Shown: positions 61,454 to 63,526 of the stretch, in pieces
Layout of the letters: every line of letters starts with the position of its first letter
How positions within the stretch are numbered: the stretch's first letter is position 1
Assembly: GCA_018292915.2 (NCBI GenBank)
Contig: JACVVK020000332.1
Span: forward strand, 167,501-231,500
Direction of reading: 5' to 3'
Origin: Batillaria attramentaria
Lineage: Eukaryota; Mollusca; Gastropoda; Batillariidae
Length of the DNA stretch: 64,000 nt
Translations under genes and position numbers: made by a program
Notes under the pieces: model-generated
What the model was told of the DNA's origin: nothing
Databases searched by the model: none
The model's input: the letters and a program-made list of their open reading frames with translations, nothing else

Positions 61454-63526
61454 CATACCTTCTGTCCCTATGTTGACATTTGAGTGCATTGTACCCTCTC
61501 TCTATATTTTTGAGGGTCCTTTTGCAAATTTGGAGGGTCCACTATGAGATTCTTGTCTGTTACTCACAATGGCTCAGCGGAAATGTGATGCTCCAAATGC
61601 CCGTTGCTAGTTACAGATCGCTTTTTGTTCGTCAAGTTTCCGGGACAGAGTTGCTAAAATACAGTGTGTCACGGTGAGACAAAAAATGTGTGTCCCCTGC
61701 GACGTGCTGTTCTTAGATTTGTGCGTCAATTTCAGAGTTTTGTGCGTACAAATACGCACACCTGTTCGTAATCGGGAACACTGTGACTGGCAAAGAGTTC
61801 CAGACAGTCAAGGCCAAGAAGCTGAACATGCGCTCTCCAGCAGTTTCAATGTTACATCGCTTCAGAATTGTTAGAAGCTTTTCACTAGCGGAACACAGTG
61901 TGAGCGACAGTTGATACAGACAGAGTAAAACTGACACACAGAGAGGAAAGAGAAACCCTTGAAGAAACAGAAAGCAAAAGTGGCGATTTTGTTATGGTAC
62001 AGTCACTTTAAGGAAGAATGCACTCTAGGAGCAACTGACAAACAAGTAGACACCCATAACAAGAGAAACAAGCTTTTGCCTGAATTCATCCATGTACCTC
62101 AAGCCCTGAAAGGAGACAAGAACTGAAATGACAGATACAGAAAGAAAGTACTGGTATACAAATTATGTGGGATTTTTAGTAAAAACAAGAGATCAGAGAG
62201 TTTGACAGTCCACAACCCAACAATGTAAACTGTCTTTATAACAATATATGGGGTAAGCAGTGGATGGTGGGAACTCAGTTGGTAAAGTTCACCCGGTAGG
62301 GGGGTGCAAATGTATCCCAGTCACATGCAGGGGGAGCAAATGTACTCCAGCTCTCAACTCAGTGGGGAGATTTCACTCCGACATTCAGTCTGGTCAGCTC
62401 TCGCGATATTTCGCCGCTAGTTCCATTGAAAGGCTCATTTCCAGAAATCAAAACGGTTTCAATTTAATTACAACAGATACTATGCACGCACATATATCTT
62501 CACCATTTGATGGCTACATTCGTTTAATCTAAAACACAAAGTTAGCCATCAAATGACTTCAACTCGTGACACCCAAATCCAGGACACATTTGTGCCCCAT
62601 CCTGTGCAGCTGGAAAAAGTGAGAGAGACAGAGACAGAGGGAGAGAAAGAAAGAGAAAGACACAGAGAGAGAGAGAGGTAGCTGTTGTTAAACAAGAATG
62701 CTTTTTGCACCAGTACATGCTGCTTGAAACAGCTAGTTCAAAGTCACTGCCATCTGGTCAGTCTAATCAACTACAAGCCAGTGATGGAAAAAAAAACCCA
62801 AAAAAACCCAGAAATTTTATCTGGATAACGTGTGAAATTGATTGATAACTTACTCCAGGCTAAATCCACAAGGCAGCATTTAAAGGGAGAAAAAAAAATG
62901 AAATATTTCAGGTACACATTCACTCACGAGGAGAATGACTGATACATGGACAAATCATCATCATAATTATATAATAACAAAAACAACCAACTCATCAACA
63001 GACAACATCATAACGATCACATCATTTTCAATCACCTAAATGTTTGAAAATAACAATTGTTTTCTTTAAAGTCAGAAAAAGAAAAATTTATGATAAAAAA
63101 ACGATTATTTCAAATTAGAAGAACTGTTTTACATTACTAAGCAAAGTTTCATCAAATATCGAATTTTGACTTTCAGAAAAAGATGGTGTGGGTGCATTGT
63201 CCACTTTTTCCTGCACAATTTTCATAATGGAGTAATGCCAAACTTCCGCAGCGTCAATTGCAATGGAGGAAAAATTTCCAAAGTTCAAATTGCTGACAAT
63301 CCCAAACACTCACCAATGCATCTGACATCTTAGCTTTTTTTCAGTCTCTCCGTCACTTCAGCCTCCTGCATGATAACCGTGGTGTCACTGAACATTGGCT
63401 TCCTGGGCGTTGTTTGCGGTTTCCAGCATACGGAGGATCAAGCAAGGCGTTCAAGAGCTGACAGAGATAGCCTGTGCCAATGTACACTGTATTGCCATTG
63501 GTTTGTTTCCAGCTGCTCACCTTGCC
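20250..63526 (-). CDS. Giant ROCO protein: COR - MBT - LRR - Roc - COR - TIR - TIR (3' 45 exons)
   Basis: A chain of 45 exons, about 6,870 nt, with matching splice phases at every junction, ending at a TGA (20252-20250). Protein order: COR-1 (exons 1-4), CxxC region (5), beta-rich region (6-8), MBT (9-11), unassigned (12-15), leucine-rich repeats (16-19), Roc GTPase (20-22: GLGGAGKT, WDFAGQ, GTHCDK), COR-2 (23-30), linker (31), TIR-1 (32-35), TIR-2 (36-39), tail (40-45). COR-1 and COR-2 align in motif order, so a ROCO module has been duplicated in tandem; the first Roc would be right of the window. ROCO proteins are GTP-regulated dimeric scaffolds; TIR domains signal or cleave NAD+; MBT domains read methyl-lysine. 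Function of the whole is unknown. Eight extra bases disturb seven exons (see findings). It could be two adjacent genes if the exon 8/9 junction is not used. Confidence 0.8.
20641..20697 (+). repeat. (GA)n microsatellite
   Basis: Near-pure GA tract, 24 bp beyond the donor of ROCO exon 44, in the last intron. Confidence 0.95.
20721..20921 (-). CDS. ROCO exon 44 (Cys/His segment and acidic run, one extra base)
   Basis: 201 nt where 200 are needed (2 to 1). Acceptor gttttcag|, donor GAAGAAG|GTATAT. CHMSSGKQLWLCEKHRKM is a possible half zinc site; TEDGDSAGEEEEE follows in the +1 frame after a G5 run. Confidence 0.75.
20984..21161 (+). mobile_element. SINE-A copy 3
   Basis: Full head and body. 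Flanked by GTATGCAAGGT (20973-20983) and GTACGCAAGGT (21162-21172). Confidence 0.9.
21373..21542 (-). mobile_element. SINE-A copy 4
   Basis: Reverse orientation. Flanked by CCTAAAGAGCGA (21361-21372) and CCTAAAAGAGCGA (from 21543). Confidence 0.9.
21720..22000 (-). mobile_element. SINE-C copy
   Basis: Reverse copy of the 13616 family: ...aattcgggctgcttccccca..., ...aagcttgacctgggctcaa..., ...tattagaccacc.... Preceded by (TTG)n at 21662-21703. Confidence 0.85.
22114..22214 (-). CDS. ROCO exon 43
   Basis: 101 nt, phase 0 to 2, acceptor tgattacag|, donor TGCACAG|GTGGGA. ITEFQEEYKRLLDVVSQQD, a helix. Confidence 0.85.
22842..23031 (-). CDS. ROCO exon 42 (one extra base)
   Basis: 190 nt where 189 are needed (0 to 0). 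Acceptor tttctgttccag|, donor GAGGAG|GTGAGT. WFGMSFTTRYHSLANHFEND then, in the +1 frame, FPHPALRMMAILKHTGFALP. A MITE-2 copy ends about 40 bp upstream of its acceptor. Confidence 0.8.
23074..23407 (+). mobile_element. MITE-2 copy 2
   Basis: Terminal TCCACTCGTGTC... and ...GAGTGGAGTCGTC arms around the shared 300-bp body. In the intron upstream of ROCO exon 42. Confidence 0.88.
23722..23841 (-). CDS. ROCO exon 41 (acidic segment)
   Basis: 120 nt, phase 0 to 0, acceptor tgtacccag|, donor GAACAG|GTATGT. NGSEEEEKKTSAMEVEAD, then DQYCFRVLCEWEQ. Probably disordered, then folded again. Confidence 0.85.
23945..24110 (+). mobile_element. MITE-4 copy
   Basis: cttacactacaaccagggttc...gcgtttacacaaca hairpin plus ...gaggtaggaaaacttatgtc; same family as 19838-20090 and 63908-64000. 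Confidence 0.7.
24419..24478 (+). repeat. (GT)n microsatellite
   Basis: About 29 GT units in the intron between ROCO exons 40 and 41. Confidence 0.95.
24767..24981 (-). CDS. ROCO exon 40 (two extra bases)
   Basis: 215 nt where 213 are needed. Acceptor tcctgtacag|, donor GAACAT|GTGAGT. Three successive frames read EVLELTQ, then FLRQLSIDYYTDASDQGDFP and VIIDLVDKDKQ, then TEQTAASGDGAECKASGY. Shifts near CAGGCGG and an A6 run. Confidence 0.78.
25431..25605 (-). CDS. ROCO exon 39 (TIR-2 end, one extra base)
   Basis: 175 nt where 174 are needed (0 to 0). Acceptor gtctgatag|, donor TTCCAG|GTACGT. VGMMAV in frame one, then AKVVPKVNLQYENQAGLLEL in the +1 frame; the excess base is near GGTTGG. A helix and DKDKNNNKQTQE linker follow. 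Confidence 0.85.
25755..25827 (+). repeat. Three copies of a 24-bp repeat
   Basis: Unit gttaactcccttgcaaaagg repeated directly against the left end of MITE-1 copy 2. Confidence 0.85.
25825..26058. mobile_element. MITE-1 copy 2
   Basis: TTAACTCCTTAAGAGCC start; body with gagccatttcaagccactat and the complementary attgcgtaacagtgacttca arm; ends gggctataaaagctaa. Confidence 0.85.
26229..26339 (-). CDS. ROCO exon 38 (TIR-2, catalytic Glu)
   Basis: 111 nt, phase 0 to 0, acceptor tgtttgcag|, donor TCTCCA|GTAGGT. YAESKNCVMEYRFAMATLR... holds a Glu where NAD+-cleaving TIR domains such as SARM1 have theirs (WVHKE). Confidence 0.92.
26617..26688 (-). CDS. ROCO exon 37 (TIR-2)
   Basis: 72 nt, phase 0 to 0, acceptor ttcttcag|, donor GATGAG|GTATGT. 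FFEDIAEGLRKAKVMVACVS matches the TIR helix B and strand C. Confidence 0.92.
27046..27219 (-). CDS. ROCO exon 36 (TIR-2 start)
   Basis: 174 nt, phase 0 to 0, acceptor ctgttgcag|, donor GGTCAG|GTAAGC. YPECFISYCWANSK is TIR box 1; KIKQFLQDRKVPCWLDIEQM is helix A and box 2. Confidence 0.93.
27365..27545 (-). mobile_element. SINE-C copy, partial
   Basis: Reverse copy lacking its head. Runs right up to the donor of ROCO exon 35 (gtcaccctgacttac|cac), so an insertion sits about 10 bp from a splice site. Confidence 0.75.
27548..27640 (-). CDS. ROCO exon 35 (TIR-1 end)
   Basis: 93 nt, phase 0 to 0, acceptor aattttcag|, donor AAAGTG|GTAAGT. Final helix YDSKIKELIEAVKTKAG. Confidence 0.85.
27802..27911 (+). 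repeat. Two (GT)n arrays
   Basis: (GT)n at 27802-27859 and 27870-27911 with a short break, then GAGGAGGTGT repeats to 27962. Confidence 0.95.
28050..28211 (-). CDS. ROCO exon 34 (TIR-1)
   Basis: 162 nt, phase 0 to 0, acceptor gtgtttcag|, donor AATGAG|GTAATT. VVLIGISDDFVSNEQCHNLI... then KPILLMTLG. The position of the TIR catalytic Glu is Leu (CHNLI against CVMEY in TIR-2). Confidence 0.88.
28320..28822 (+). mobile_element. SINE-B copy 1, full length
   Basis: tRNA-like head (gtagtgtagtggttagcact; box B GGGTTCGAGTCCCAG), body of about 480 bp ending ...ggagctggcaagagagttgg and an A-rich tail. Flanked by GTATGCAGT at 28311-28319 and 28823-28831. Confidence 0.88.
29105..29230 (-). mobile_element. 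Retroposon 3'-end fragment
   Basis: (ATTCA)n then ...aaatactttactgtctgttat, the reverse-oriented 3' end of a LINE/SINE with a short tandem tail. Similar ends at 33235-33290 and 19583-19680. Confidence 0.5.
29626..29692 (-). CDS. ROCO exon 33 (TIR-1)
   Basis: 67 nt, phase 2 to 0, acceptor tgttccag|, donor GCTCAG|GTATAT. SFTDEPETANMETLTLAMKS replaces the usual box-2 loop. Confidence 0.8.
29855..29995 (+). mobile_element. Dispersed repeat E, copy 1
   Basis: ataatggatatttgtatagtgc...taagcgcttacaaggt...atgccagagagaacaataaa; matches 38775-38930. Both copies run directly into a CA array followed by gagttctgtc/gagttctatc. Confidence 0.75.
30168..30430 (+). repeat. 29-bp minisatellite, about 9 copies
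   Basis: Unit ccttatactgtacatgcaaa-acgcatggt repeated almost perfectly. Because 29 is not a multiple of 3, all three plus frames stay open across it; this is not a gene. Confidence 0.97.
30653..30854 (-). CDS. ROCO exon 32 (TIR-1 start)
   Basis: 202 nt, phase 1 to 2, acceptor ttctttcag|, donor AAAGT|GTGAGT. LEEDIVISVFVCYSKKN is a TIR box-1-like strand; VMEDLRAAGYKV matches the helix and strand before box 2. Confidence 0.85.
31127..31275 (-). pseudogene. LINE reverse-transcriptase C-terminus remnant
   Basis: Minus-strand frames read SAGERSFSYAAP, then LPTLTQFEAHLKTYLFRQAF and a stop, a pattern common at the end of non-LTR retrotransposon ORF2. Broken by a frameshift. Lies 3' of (AAT)n in the intron after ROCO exon 31. 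Confidence 0.7.
31321..31386 (+). repeat. (CA)n array next to ROCO exon 31
   Basis: 33 CA units ending 9 bp from the donor of exon 31, close enough to affect splicing. Confidence 0.95.
31395..31512 (-). CDS. ROCO exon 31 (COR to TIR linker)
   Basis: 118 nt, phase 0 to 1, acceptor attttacag|, donor ATTCAAG|GTAATA. KSKVQRAMEFKAPFLQC..., no domain recognised. Confidence 0.85.
31722..31912 (+). repeat. 21-bp minisatellite, about 9 copies
   Basis: Unit gtataggacattcaggccaa-a. The unit length is a multiple of 3, so it encodes a repeating RTFRPKY in one plus frame, but there is no start, splice or homology support for a gene. Confidence 0.95.
32335..32845 (+). repeat. Diverged minisatellite, about 500 bp
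   Basis: Alternating gggaacatagatctacag and gaacacagacctat blocks (combined period about 32-42 bp), increasingly regular toward the right, in the intron between ROCO exons 30 and 31. Confidence 0.9.
32910..33057 (-). CDS. ROCO exon 30 (end of COR-2)
   Basis: 148 nt, phase 2 to 0, acceptor tgttcag|, donor GCCCAG|GTACGC. EVQVKAQGFKPENMLFLVHE and HYDYLIPCMECMAQ; the CxxC-like ending resembles the region after COR in other ROCO proteins. Confidence 0.88.
33581..33650 (+). repeat. (GT)n microsatellite
   Basis: About 35 GT units. Confidence 0.95.
33794..34215 (+). pseudogene. LINE ORF2 C-terminal remnant
   Basis: Plus-strand reading gives WGWIGHTLRKPAS, (stop), ALTWNPQGKRKRGRPRNSWR, (stop), and after a frameshift LAQNRVRWRRVVDGLCSTW then TAA. 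This is the characteristic 3' end of a non-LTR retrotransposon protein. Two stops and one shift make it dead. Antisense to the host gene. Confidence 0.85.
34241..34335 (-). CDS. ROCO exon 29 (COR-2)
   Basis: 95 nt, phase 0 to 2, acceptor ttcaaaag|, donor AGTCAG|GTAAGC. VRLQQFSDHAVMWKKGSLL continues COR. Confidence 0.9.
34640..34815 (+). mobile_element. SINE-B fragment, 5' truncated
   Basis: Last third of SINE-B: ...cactgtcccaaaccacacca... to ...acctgggaggtacataactgg. Confidence 0.8.
34872..34970 (-). CDS. ROCO exon 28 (COR-2)
   Basis: 99 nt, phase 0 to 0, acceptor ttctgcag|, donor TCACAG|GTATGT. MIYKFDYLPAGLFNRSQ is the COR YxFxxLPxGLF motif. Confidence 0.93.
35325..35620 (+). mobile_element. 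Dispersed repeat F, copy 1
   Basis: Shares with 52075-52290: acaattcttcatcacggga, gttacaagtactc, repeated aaagttctcaatctggaaa units and a final ttctcattccagaa. Class not identified. Confidence 0.75.
35682..35847 (-). CDS. ROCO exon 27 (COR-2, one extra base)
   Basis: 166 nt, acceptor attcccag|, donor GCGAAG|GTAAAG. Flanking exons require 0 to 0, hence 165 nt. Frame one gives NGLLKHEDLTDVWQKYPTEL... to TFP, then hits TGA; the +1 frame gives NDEKANLIPCLLPDTEAK. The shift falls on a CCCC run. Confidence 0.88.
36075..36215 (-). mobile_element. SINE-A copy 5, truncated
   Basis: Reverse copy lacking most of the head (ends ...actcacaacgcgagcactgg); older and diverged. Confidence 0.85.
36700..36864 (+). 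mobile_element. SINE-A copy 6
   Basis: Near-consensus copy with exact 14-bp duplication CTCTATACAGATCT (36686-36699 and 36865-36878). Probably a recent insertion, 115 bp downstream of the ROCO exon 26 donor. Confidence 0.95.
36993..37139 (-). CDS. ROCO exon 26 (COR-2)
   Basis: 147 nt, phase 0 to 0, acceptor ttccgtag|, donor ATACAG|GTAAGT. Encodes AVQFLHDLGSVQFF... and NVVIVPQWIVDVMACIV, a textbook COR motif (FLH..G....F.......V..PQW...). Confidence 0.93.
37690..37777 (-). CDS. ROCO exon 25 (COR-2)
   Basis: 88 nt, phase 2 to 0, acceptor acctatag|, donor ATGGAG|GTGTTT. Encodes KALLPLVEVEHAAQKSGIFD. Confidence 0.85.
38452..38558 (-). CDS. ROCO exon 24 (Roc-COR linker)
   Basis: 107 nt, phase 0 to 2, acceptor ttcatcag|, donor GCTCAG|GTGAGC. 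Encodes GLPKLQEDLITVTLQQKYMG and PEVWLNLETQLL, typical of the helix that starts COR. Confidence 0.88.
38775..38930 (+). mobile_element. Dispersed repeat E, copy 2
   Basis: Same as 29855-29995, again immediately followed by (CA)n (38932-38980) and gagttctatc. Confidence 0.75.
39789..39878 (-). CDS. ROCO exon 23 (Roc to COR)
   Basis: 90 nt, phase 0 to 0, acceptor tttttcag|, donor AAGGAG|GTATGT. Encodes PQAELKKRFPQISSFHFVSS, the final Roc strand and helix. Confidence 0.88.
40020..40627 (+). mobile_element. 608-bp non-autonomous DNA transposon, PIF/Harbinger-like
   Basis: Terminal inverted repeats AGACCGTTCTTAACCGGGC (40020-40038) and GCCCGGTTAAGAACGGCCT (40609-40627), flanked by TAA duplications at 40017-40019 and 40628-40630. 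A 3-bp TWA duplication is the mark of the PIF/Harbinger superfamily. The interior has repeated ggttcgcgaactaggttcg motifs and no transposase. In the intron between ROCO exons 22 and 23. Confidence 0.9.
40757..40820 (+). repeat. (GT)n microsatellite
   Basis: About 32 GT units, 52 bp from the donor of ROCO exon 22. Confidence 0.95.
40872..41018 (-). CDS. ROCO exon 22 (Roc guanine-specificity motif)
   Basis: 147 nt, phase 0 to 0, acceptor gtgggcag|, donor GACAAG|GTGTGT. Contains AVYLLLWNIRLGYEHAGLDF and VLVVGTHCDK, the THxDK form of the G4 motif used by Roc domains. Confidence 0.95.
41424..41595 (-). CDS. ROCO exon 21 (Roc switch regions)
   Basis: 172 nt, phase 2 to 0, acceptor cttttccag|, donor CATCAG|GTTTGT. 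Continues GKTSLVRALTSN; contains ITDGIDIGHWEV (switch I, conserved T) and YSVWDFAGQTVYYNTHQ (G3, DxxG). Confidence 0.95.
41712..41968 (+). mobile_element. SINE-B fragment, 5' truncated
   Basis: Starts in the family's gatgattacacggccgg region and continues to ...gagctggcaaagagttgg and an A-rich tail, just beside the donor of ROCO exon 20. Confidence 0.85.
42013..42178 (-). CDS. ROCO exon 20 (last LRR and Roc P-loop)
   Basis: 166 nt, phase 1 to 2, acceptor tccctcag|, donor AAGACCAG|GTATGT. ELHLRDCMSLKTPPKE, then KLMMVGLGGAGKT: the GTP phosphate-binding P-loop (GxxxxGKT) of the Roc domain. Confidence 0.93.
42526..42701 (-). mobile_element. SINE-A copy 7
   Basis: Reverse copy, flanked by CTTGCAGATGG (42515-42525) and CTCGCAGACGG (42702-42712). 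Confidence 0.92.
42790..42972 (-). CDS. ROCO exon 19 (LRRs)
   Basis: 183 nt, phase 1 to 1, acceptor gtgtacag|, donor CTGAAAG|GTGAGT. LRRs: LTRLDLSYQGFTTVP and LNVLSLNGCPKLESL. Confidence 0.9.
43150..43424. mobile_element. MITE-3 copy, short form
   Basis: Left arm CTCAGTTAGTAAAGTTCGCC...gggggtgcaaatgt; right arm ...atttgcaccccccaacaggc, GAACCATAACAACTGAG. The interior has expanded G runs. Confidence 0.85.
43768..43897 (-). CDS. ROCO exon 18 (insert between LRR blocks)
   Basis: 130 nt, phase 0 to 1, acceptor tttcaccag|, donor ATCGCAG|GTTTGT. Encodes ALGALFSGVDTEGVGHLDND and GIVRLNKKMVARFP. The D-x-E-x-x-G-x-L-D run is loosely EF-hand-like, but a full calcium loop is not evident. Four decoy copies of its acceptor lie just upstream (see repeat 43885-44340). 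Confidence 0.85.
43885..44340 (+). repeat. 88/92-bp tandem repeat containing the exon 18 splice acceptor
   Basis: gggcacccaac starts at 43885, 43973, 44061, 44153 and 44245 (periods 88, 88, 92, 92; the longer units double a TTAA). The first unit includes the real acceptor and first 13 nt of ROCO exon 18; four more units with the same tttcaccag| acceptor lie upstream in the intron. Confidence 0.93.
44640..44702 (-). mobile_element. SINE-A copy 8, internally deleted (63 bp)
   Basis: Only the tail (gggtgtttggaggtctaacg) and the first part of the head (ccattcagccaccccggctc) remain, still flanked by GGACAGAGTTGG (44628-44639 and 44703-44714). Confidence 0.88.
44911..45319 (-). CDS. ROCO exon 17 (LRRs)
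   Basis: 409 nt, the longest exon, phase 2 to 0, acceptor tttgttag|, donor CAGGAG|GTAAGA. About five LRRs (LSSLDVSSNQLKSI, LVSLNISNNPLNSLP, LKTLSLNYNVIVSLP...), then a helical capping segment (LNAFLTYAKRWTAM). Confidence 0.92.
45385..45645. repeat. Inverted repeat
   Basis: gcctgtatgtaaaagtcgag near 45373 is complementary to ctcgagttttacatacaggc near 45630, with related sequence between (aacccacggctacggg / aacccggggctaaaag). Probable fold-back element in the intron before ROCO exon 17. Confidence 0.75.
45800..46030. mobile_element. MITE-1 copy 3
   Basis: TTAACTCTAGAGAGCC start; agaagccacctgaagccact arm and complementary aagtggcttctagtggtctg arm. Confidence 0.85.
46190..46268 (+). mobile_element. 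SINE-B tail fragment
   Basis: ccatgacctggaaggaatac, cactagagctggcaaaagac and (CA)n; only the last 75 bp of the family. Confidence 0.7.
46442..46767 (-). CDS. ROCO exon 16 (LRRs begin)
   Basis: 326 nt, phase 0 to 2, acceptor cttgacag|, donor ATTCAA|GTAAGT. The second half carries leucine-rich repeats: LTWINFSNNKLEMLPTEF and LTHLNLENNLLNTLPSL. Confidence 0.9.
47166..47279 (-). CDS. ROCO exon 15
   Basis: 114 nt, phase 0 to 0, acceptor tcatccag|, donor GCACCT|GTGAGT. Encodes YRVELGAKRMYRLYLMLFHF..., an amphipathic helix before the LRRs. Confidence 0.82.
47356..47532 (+). mobile_element. SINE-A copy 9
   Basis: Full but diverged. Flanked by GCACGTAAAAAT (47344-47355) and GCACGTGAAAAT (47533-47544). 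Confidence 0.92.
47907..48085 (-). CDS. ROCO exon 14
   Basis: 179 nt, phase 1 to 0, acceptor ttttttcag|, donor GAGCAG|GTTCGT. Encodes MYHLVDHPGLNFSSLAK... and AYFLLLTNENTIPVEG. Not recognised. Confidence 0.82.
48903..49200 (+). mobile_element. SINE-C copy
   Basis: gtggtctaataggcagcaca head through ...ctggctaccgggctgctcat... to ...ccataaaataaatat tail. Ends about 36 bp from the donor of ROCO exon 13. Confidence 0.85.
49236..49427 (-). CDS. ROCO exon 13
   Basis: 192 nt, phase 1 to 1, acceptor ttcccccag|, donor GGACAAA|GTGAGT. Encodes VLENWVREQMSKAAISDLPA... and QFLRYPSLATLFQPDKQSL. Helical; family not recognised. Confidence 0.82.
49548..49750 (+). mobile_element. SINE-D copy 1
   Basis: tRNA-like head cggtggtctagtggttaaga, then ...ccactcggggcaaagagtgt... 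and ...gggttctctctgggtactct; truncated by a poly-C tract. Confidence 0.8.
49877..49994 (-). CDS. ROCO exon 12
   Basis: 118 nt, phase 0 to 1, acceptor ctgttacag|, donor ACTACAG|GTGAGT. Encodes TYSVCFDLGLDYVKSQKHSV. Family not recognised. Confidence 0.82.
50488..50670 (-). mobile_element. SINE-A copy 10
   Basis: Reverse full-length copy: (GGGT)n, ...gtttaacgtccttttccacc... to ...cggccaccccggctcccc. No clear target duplication seen. Confidence 0.9.
50695..50990. repeat. Inverted repeat around 50830
   Basis: aaggtcagtaaagctgtttgttgtgaattttaac-type sequence (50692-50730) reappears inverted (gttaaaattcacaacaaaca, 50943-50962), with the central agatctgttggtcaagatct region. Probably a fold-back element. 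Confidence 0.75.
51103..51182 (-). CDS. ROCO exon 11 (MBT C-terminal arm)
   Basis: 80 nt, phase 1 to 0, acceptor gttttcag|, donor ACAGAG|GTAATT. Encodes SFDWARYLQEESSEPVPYDF, matching the FxWxxYLxE...P arm that packs on MBT cores. Confidence 0.88.
51623..51802 (-). CDS. ROCO exon 10 (MBT core)
   Basis: 180 nt, phase 1 to 1, acceptor tttttcag|, donor CCCATG|GTACGA. Encodes LLIHFDGWTNKYDYWAEPDS and DLHPLGYMEEVG. The aromatic cage residues Phe, Trp and Tyr of methyl-lysine-binding MBT repeats are all present in HFDGWxxxYDYW. Confidence 0.92.
52075..52290 (+). mobile_element. Dispersed repeat F, copy 2
   Basis: Same order of segments as 35325-35620. Confidence 0.75.
52381..52468 (-). CDS. ROCO exon 9 (MBT, first part)
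   Basis: 88 nt, phase 0 to 1, acceptor tttttaccag|, donor ACAATAG|GTAAGC. Encodes VTVGMRLEALDRLNPSLVCV, the classic opening of an MBT repeat, with the Asp that forms part of the methyl-lysine pocket. It begins with ATG directly after the acceptor. Confidence 0.88.
52565..52620 (+). repeat. Local duplication, partner 52942-53005
   Basis: ttttcagaaacagtgacatt... and tttttcagaaacagtgacac..., both followed by ...aaatgaa(a/g)tcca..ttgt; they flank MITE-1 copy 4. Confidence 0.7.
52625..52856. mobile_element. MITE-1 copy 4, clearest termini
   Basis: 232 bp from TTAACTCCTCAGAGCC to GGCTATTAAGAGTTAA, inverted ends. Inner arms caccagtaggagtcaacact / attgcataatagtggcttga, agtggctcctaatg. Confidence 0.88.
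53076..53178 (-). CDS. ROCO exon 8
   Basis: 103 nt, phase 2 to 0, acceptor tatgttgcag|. Encodes YRVEIHHIDADGKGKQPPSP and DEIQFTVLSRHFG. The donor GGG|GTCAGT is the weakest in the chain. If it is not used, the frame runs 9 more codons to a TGA, which would make this the last exon of a separate upstream gene. Confidence 0.65.
53489..53698 (-). CDS. ROCO exon 7 (beta-rich region)
   Basis: 210 nt, phase 2 to 2, acceptor ctgcttcag|, donor TTTCAAA|GTGAGT. Encodes GAPEKVPILIGNEETL... and TEAELDCVVDCHGQLLFQQ. Not recognised; continues the beta-rich region. Confidence 0.82.
53734..54185 (+). mobile_element. SINE-B copy 2, full length
   Basis: gatagtgtagtggttagcac head (box B tcgatttcgagtcccagcca) to ...aggaacaccactggagctaa and (CAA)n/A-rich tail. 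Confidence 0.85.
54596..54816 (-). CDS. ROCO exon 6 (beta-rich region)
   Basis: 221 nt, phase 0 to 2, acceptor caatttcag|, donor CACTCAG|GTATTG. Alternating hydrophobic pattern (GSVISLSPGGTVVVSAGF, CSIILLQGNFAHLKLTL) suggests a beta sandwich. Family not recognised. Confidence 0.82.
55656..55784 (-). CDS. ROCO exon 5 (CxxC region)
   Basis: 129 nt, phase 0 to 0, acceptor gcacacag|, donor TTACAG|GTAGCG. Encodes VVVKADVPRPDKITG... and DLRCKRCGESKDQIAVLQ. A single CxxC is visible, which could be half of a zinc site. Confidence 0.8.
56556..56710 (-). CDS. ROCO exon 4 (end of COR-1)
   Basis: 155 nt, phase 1 to 0, acceptor tctcaacag|, donor CCAAAG|GTACTT. Encodes GETLTVIAQTISV... and MLWQCLEKYKLLLDQLF, matching TEVQVKAQGF... 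and VHEVFECL in exon 30. Confidence 0.82.
56797..57195 (+). mobile_element. SINE-D copy 2, long form
   Basis: ggcggtggtctagtgcttaa head, ...ccccactcggggcaaagaat..., ...cgtgcatgttgggttcagtc... and a tail ...aaagcgcctatacaatactc followed by (ATT)n. Confidence 0.82.
58142..58329 (-). CDS. ROCO exon 3 (COR-1, one extra base)
   Basis: 188 nt, acceptor ttgtacatcag|, donor CTTGAAG|GTAAGC. The neighbours demand phase 0 to 1, which needs 187 nt. Upstream frame: DRFEKAKGCIQASYSFT. Downstream frame: HQVPASLWQKAMTR... and GIVVQDGIVELLFTLEG, the COR signature. The switch lies near a CCC run. Confidence 0.7.
58768..58858 (+). mobile_element. SINE-B, internally deleted
   Basis: Head ccggcccctgtaatgcagta fused to the tail tgggaggtacaccaatggag; about 400 bp of the middle is missing. 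It ends just before the donor of ROCO exon 2. Confidence 0.75.
58881..58985 (-). CDS. ROCO exon 2 (COR-1)
   Basis: 105 nt, phase 0 to 0, acceptor tttatccag|, donor TCACTA|GTGAGT. Encodes LDQLIEELGVLGLRG... and TLIPFSCLPDTTD. The LIPxxLPD motif matches NLIPCLLPDTE in exon 27 of COR-2. Confidence 0.75.
59051..59397 (+). mobile_element. MITE-2 copy 3, complete
   Basis: 347 bp with inverted ends CAATGGACGATTCCACTC and GAGTGGAGTCGTCCCATTG. Confidence 0.92.
59398..59480 (-). mobile_element. SINE-D tail fragment
   Basis: ggttcaaagcaccatgaact...caatgcgcaagtgaatcacg is the reverse of the SINE-D 3' part. Confidence 0.65.
59710..60748 (+). repeat. 1-kb CA-rich complex microsatellite
   Basis: About 1,040 bp of (CA)n broken by regularly scattered TCACA, CCACA, CGCA and AACACA variants. 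Both strands are open in several frames (Thr-His or Cys-Val repeats); these are not genes. In the intron between ROCO exons 1 and 2. Confidence 0.97.
60975..61380 (+). repeat. About 150-165-bp tandem repeat, 2.5-3 copies
   Basis: gcatgtgtactgaggtatgc, gcaggtgcactgaggtatgc and gcatgtgcactgaggtgtgc open successive units near 60985, 61150 and 61297; each continues with tattgcttggtggtgg and a gtgtggttga segment. Confidence 0.85.
61755..61890 (-). pseudogene. LINE reverse-transcriptase C-terminus remnant
   Basis: Minus strand reads LKRCNIETAGERMFSFLALT and VWNSLPVTV, the well-known (S)AGxRxFSxxAPxxWNSLP ending of many non-LTR retrotransposon proteins. Confidence 0.65.
62272..62610 (+). mobile_element. 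MITE-3 copy, right arm degraded
   Basis: aactcagttggtaaagttca...ggggggtgcaaatgtatccc start; interior ttgaaaggctcatttcc..., catatatcttcaccatttga matches 15097-15531 in reverse order. Confidence 0.8.
62611..63313. other. Intron between ROCO exons 1 and 2, nothing recognised
   Basis: GA-rich patch (62618-62675) and AT-rich unique sequence; no exon supported. Confidence 0.4.
63314..63526 (-). CDS. ROCO exon 1 in window (COR-1, frame disturbed)
   Basis: 213 nt, acceptor ttgttccag|, donor GCATTG|GTGAGT, phase 0 to 0. The entry frame reads GKVSSWKQTNGNTVYIGTGY... like the start of a COR domain. The exit frame reads ...KKAKMSDAL. Two stops interrupt the frame in between, while a shifted frame (MFSDTTVIMQEAEVTERLKK) bridges them, so one base is missing and one is extra (A7 run) if the exon is real. 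Confidence 0.55.
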
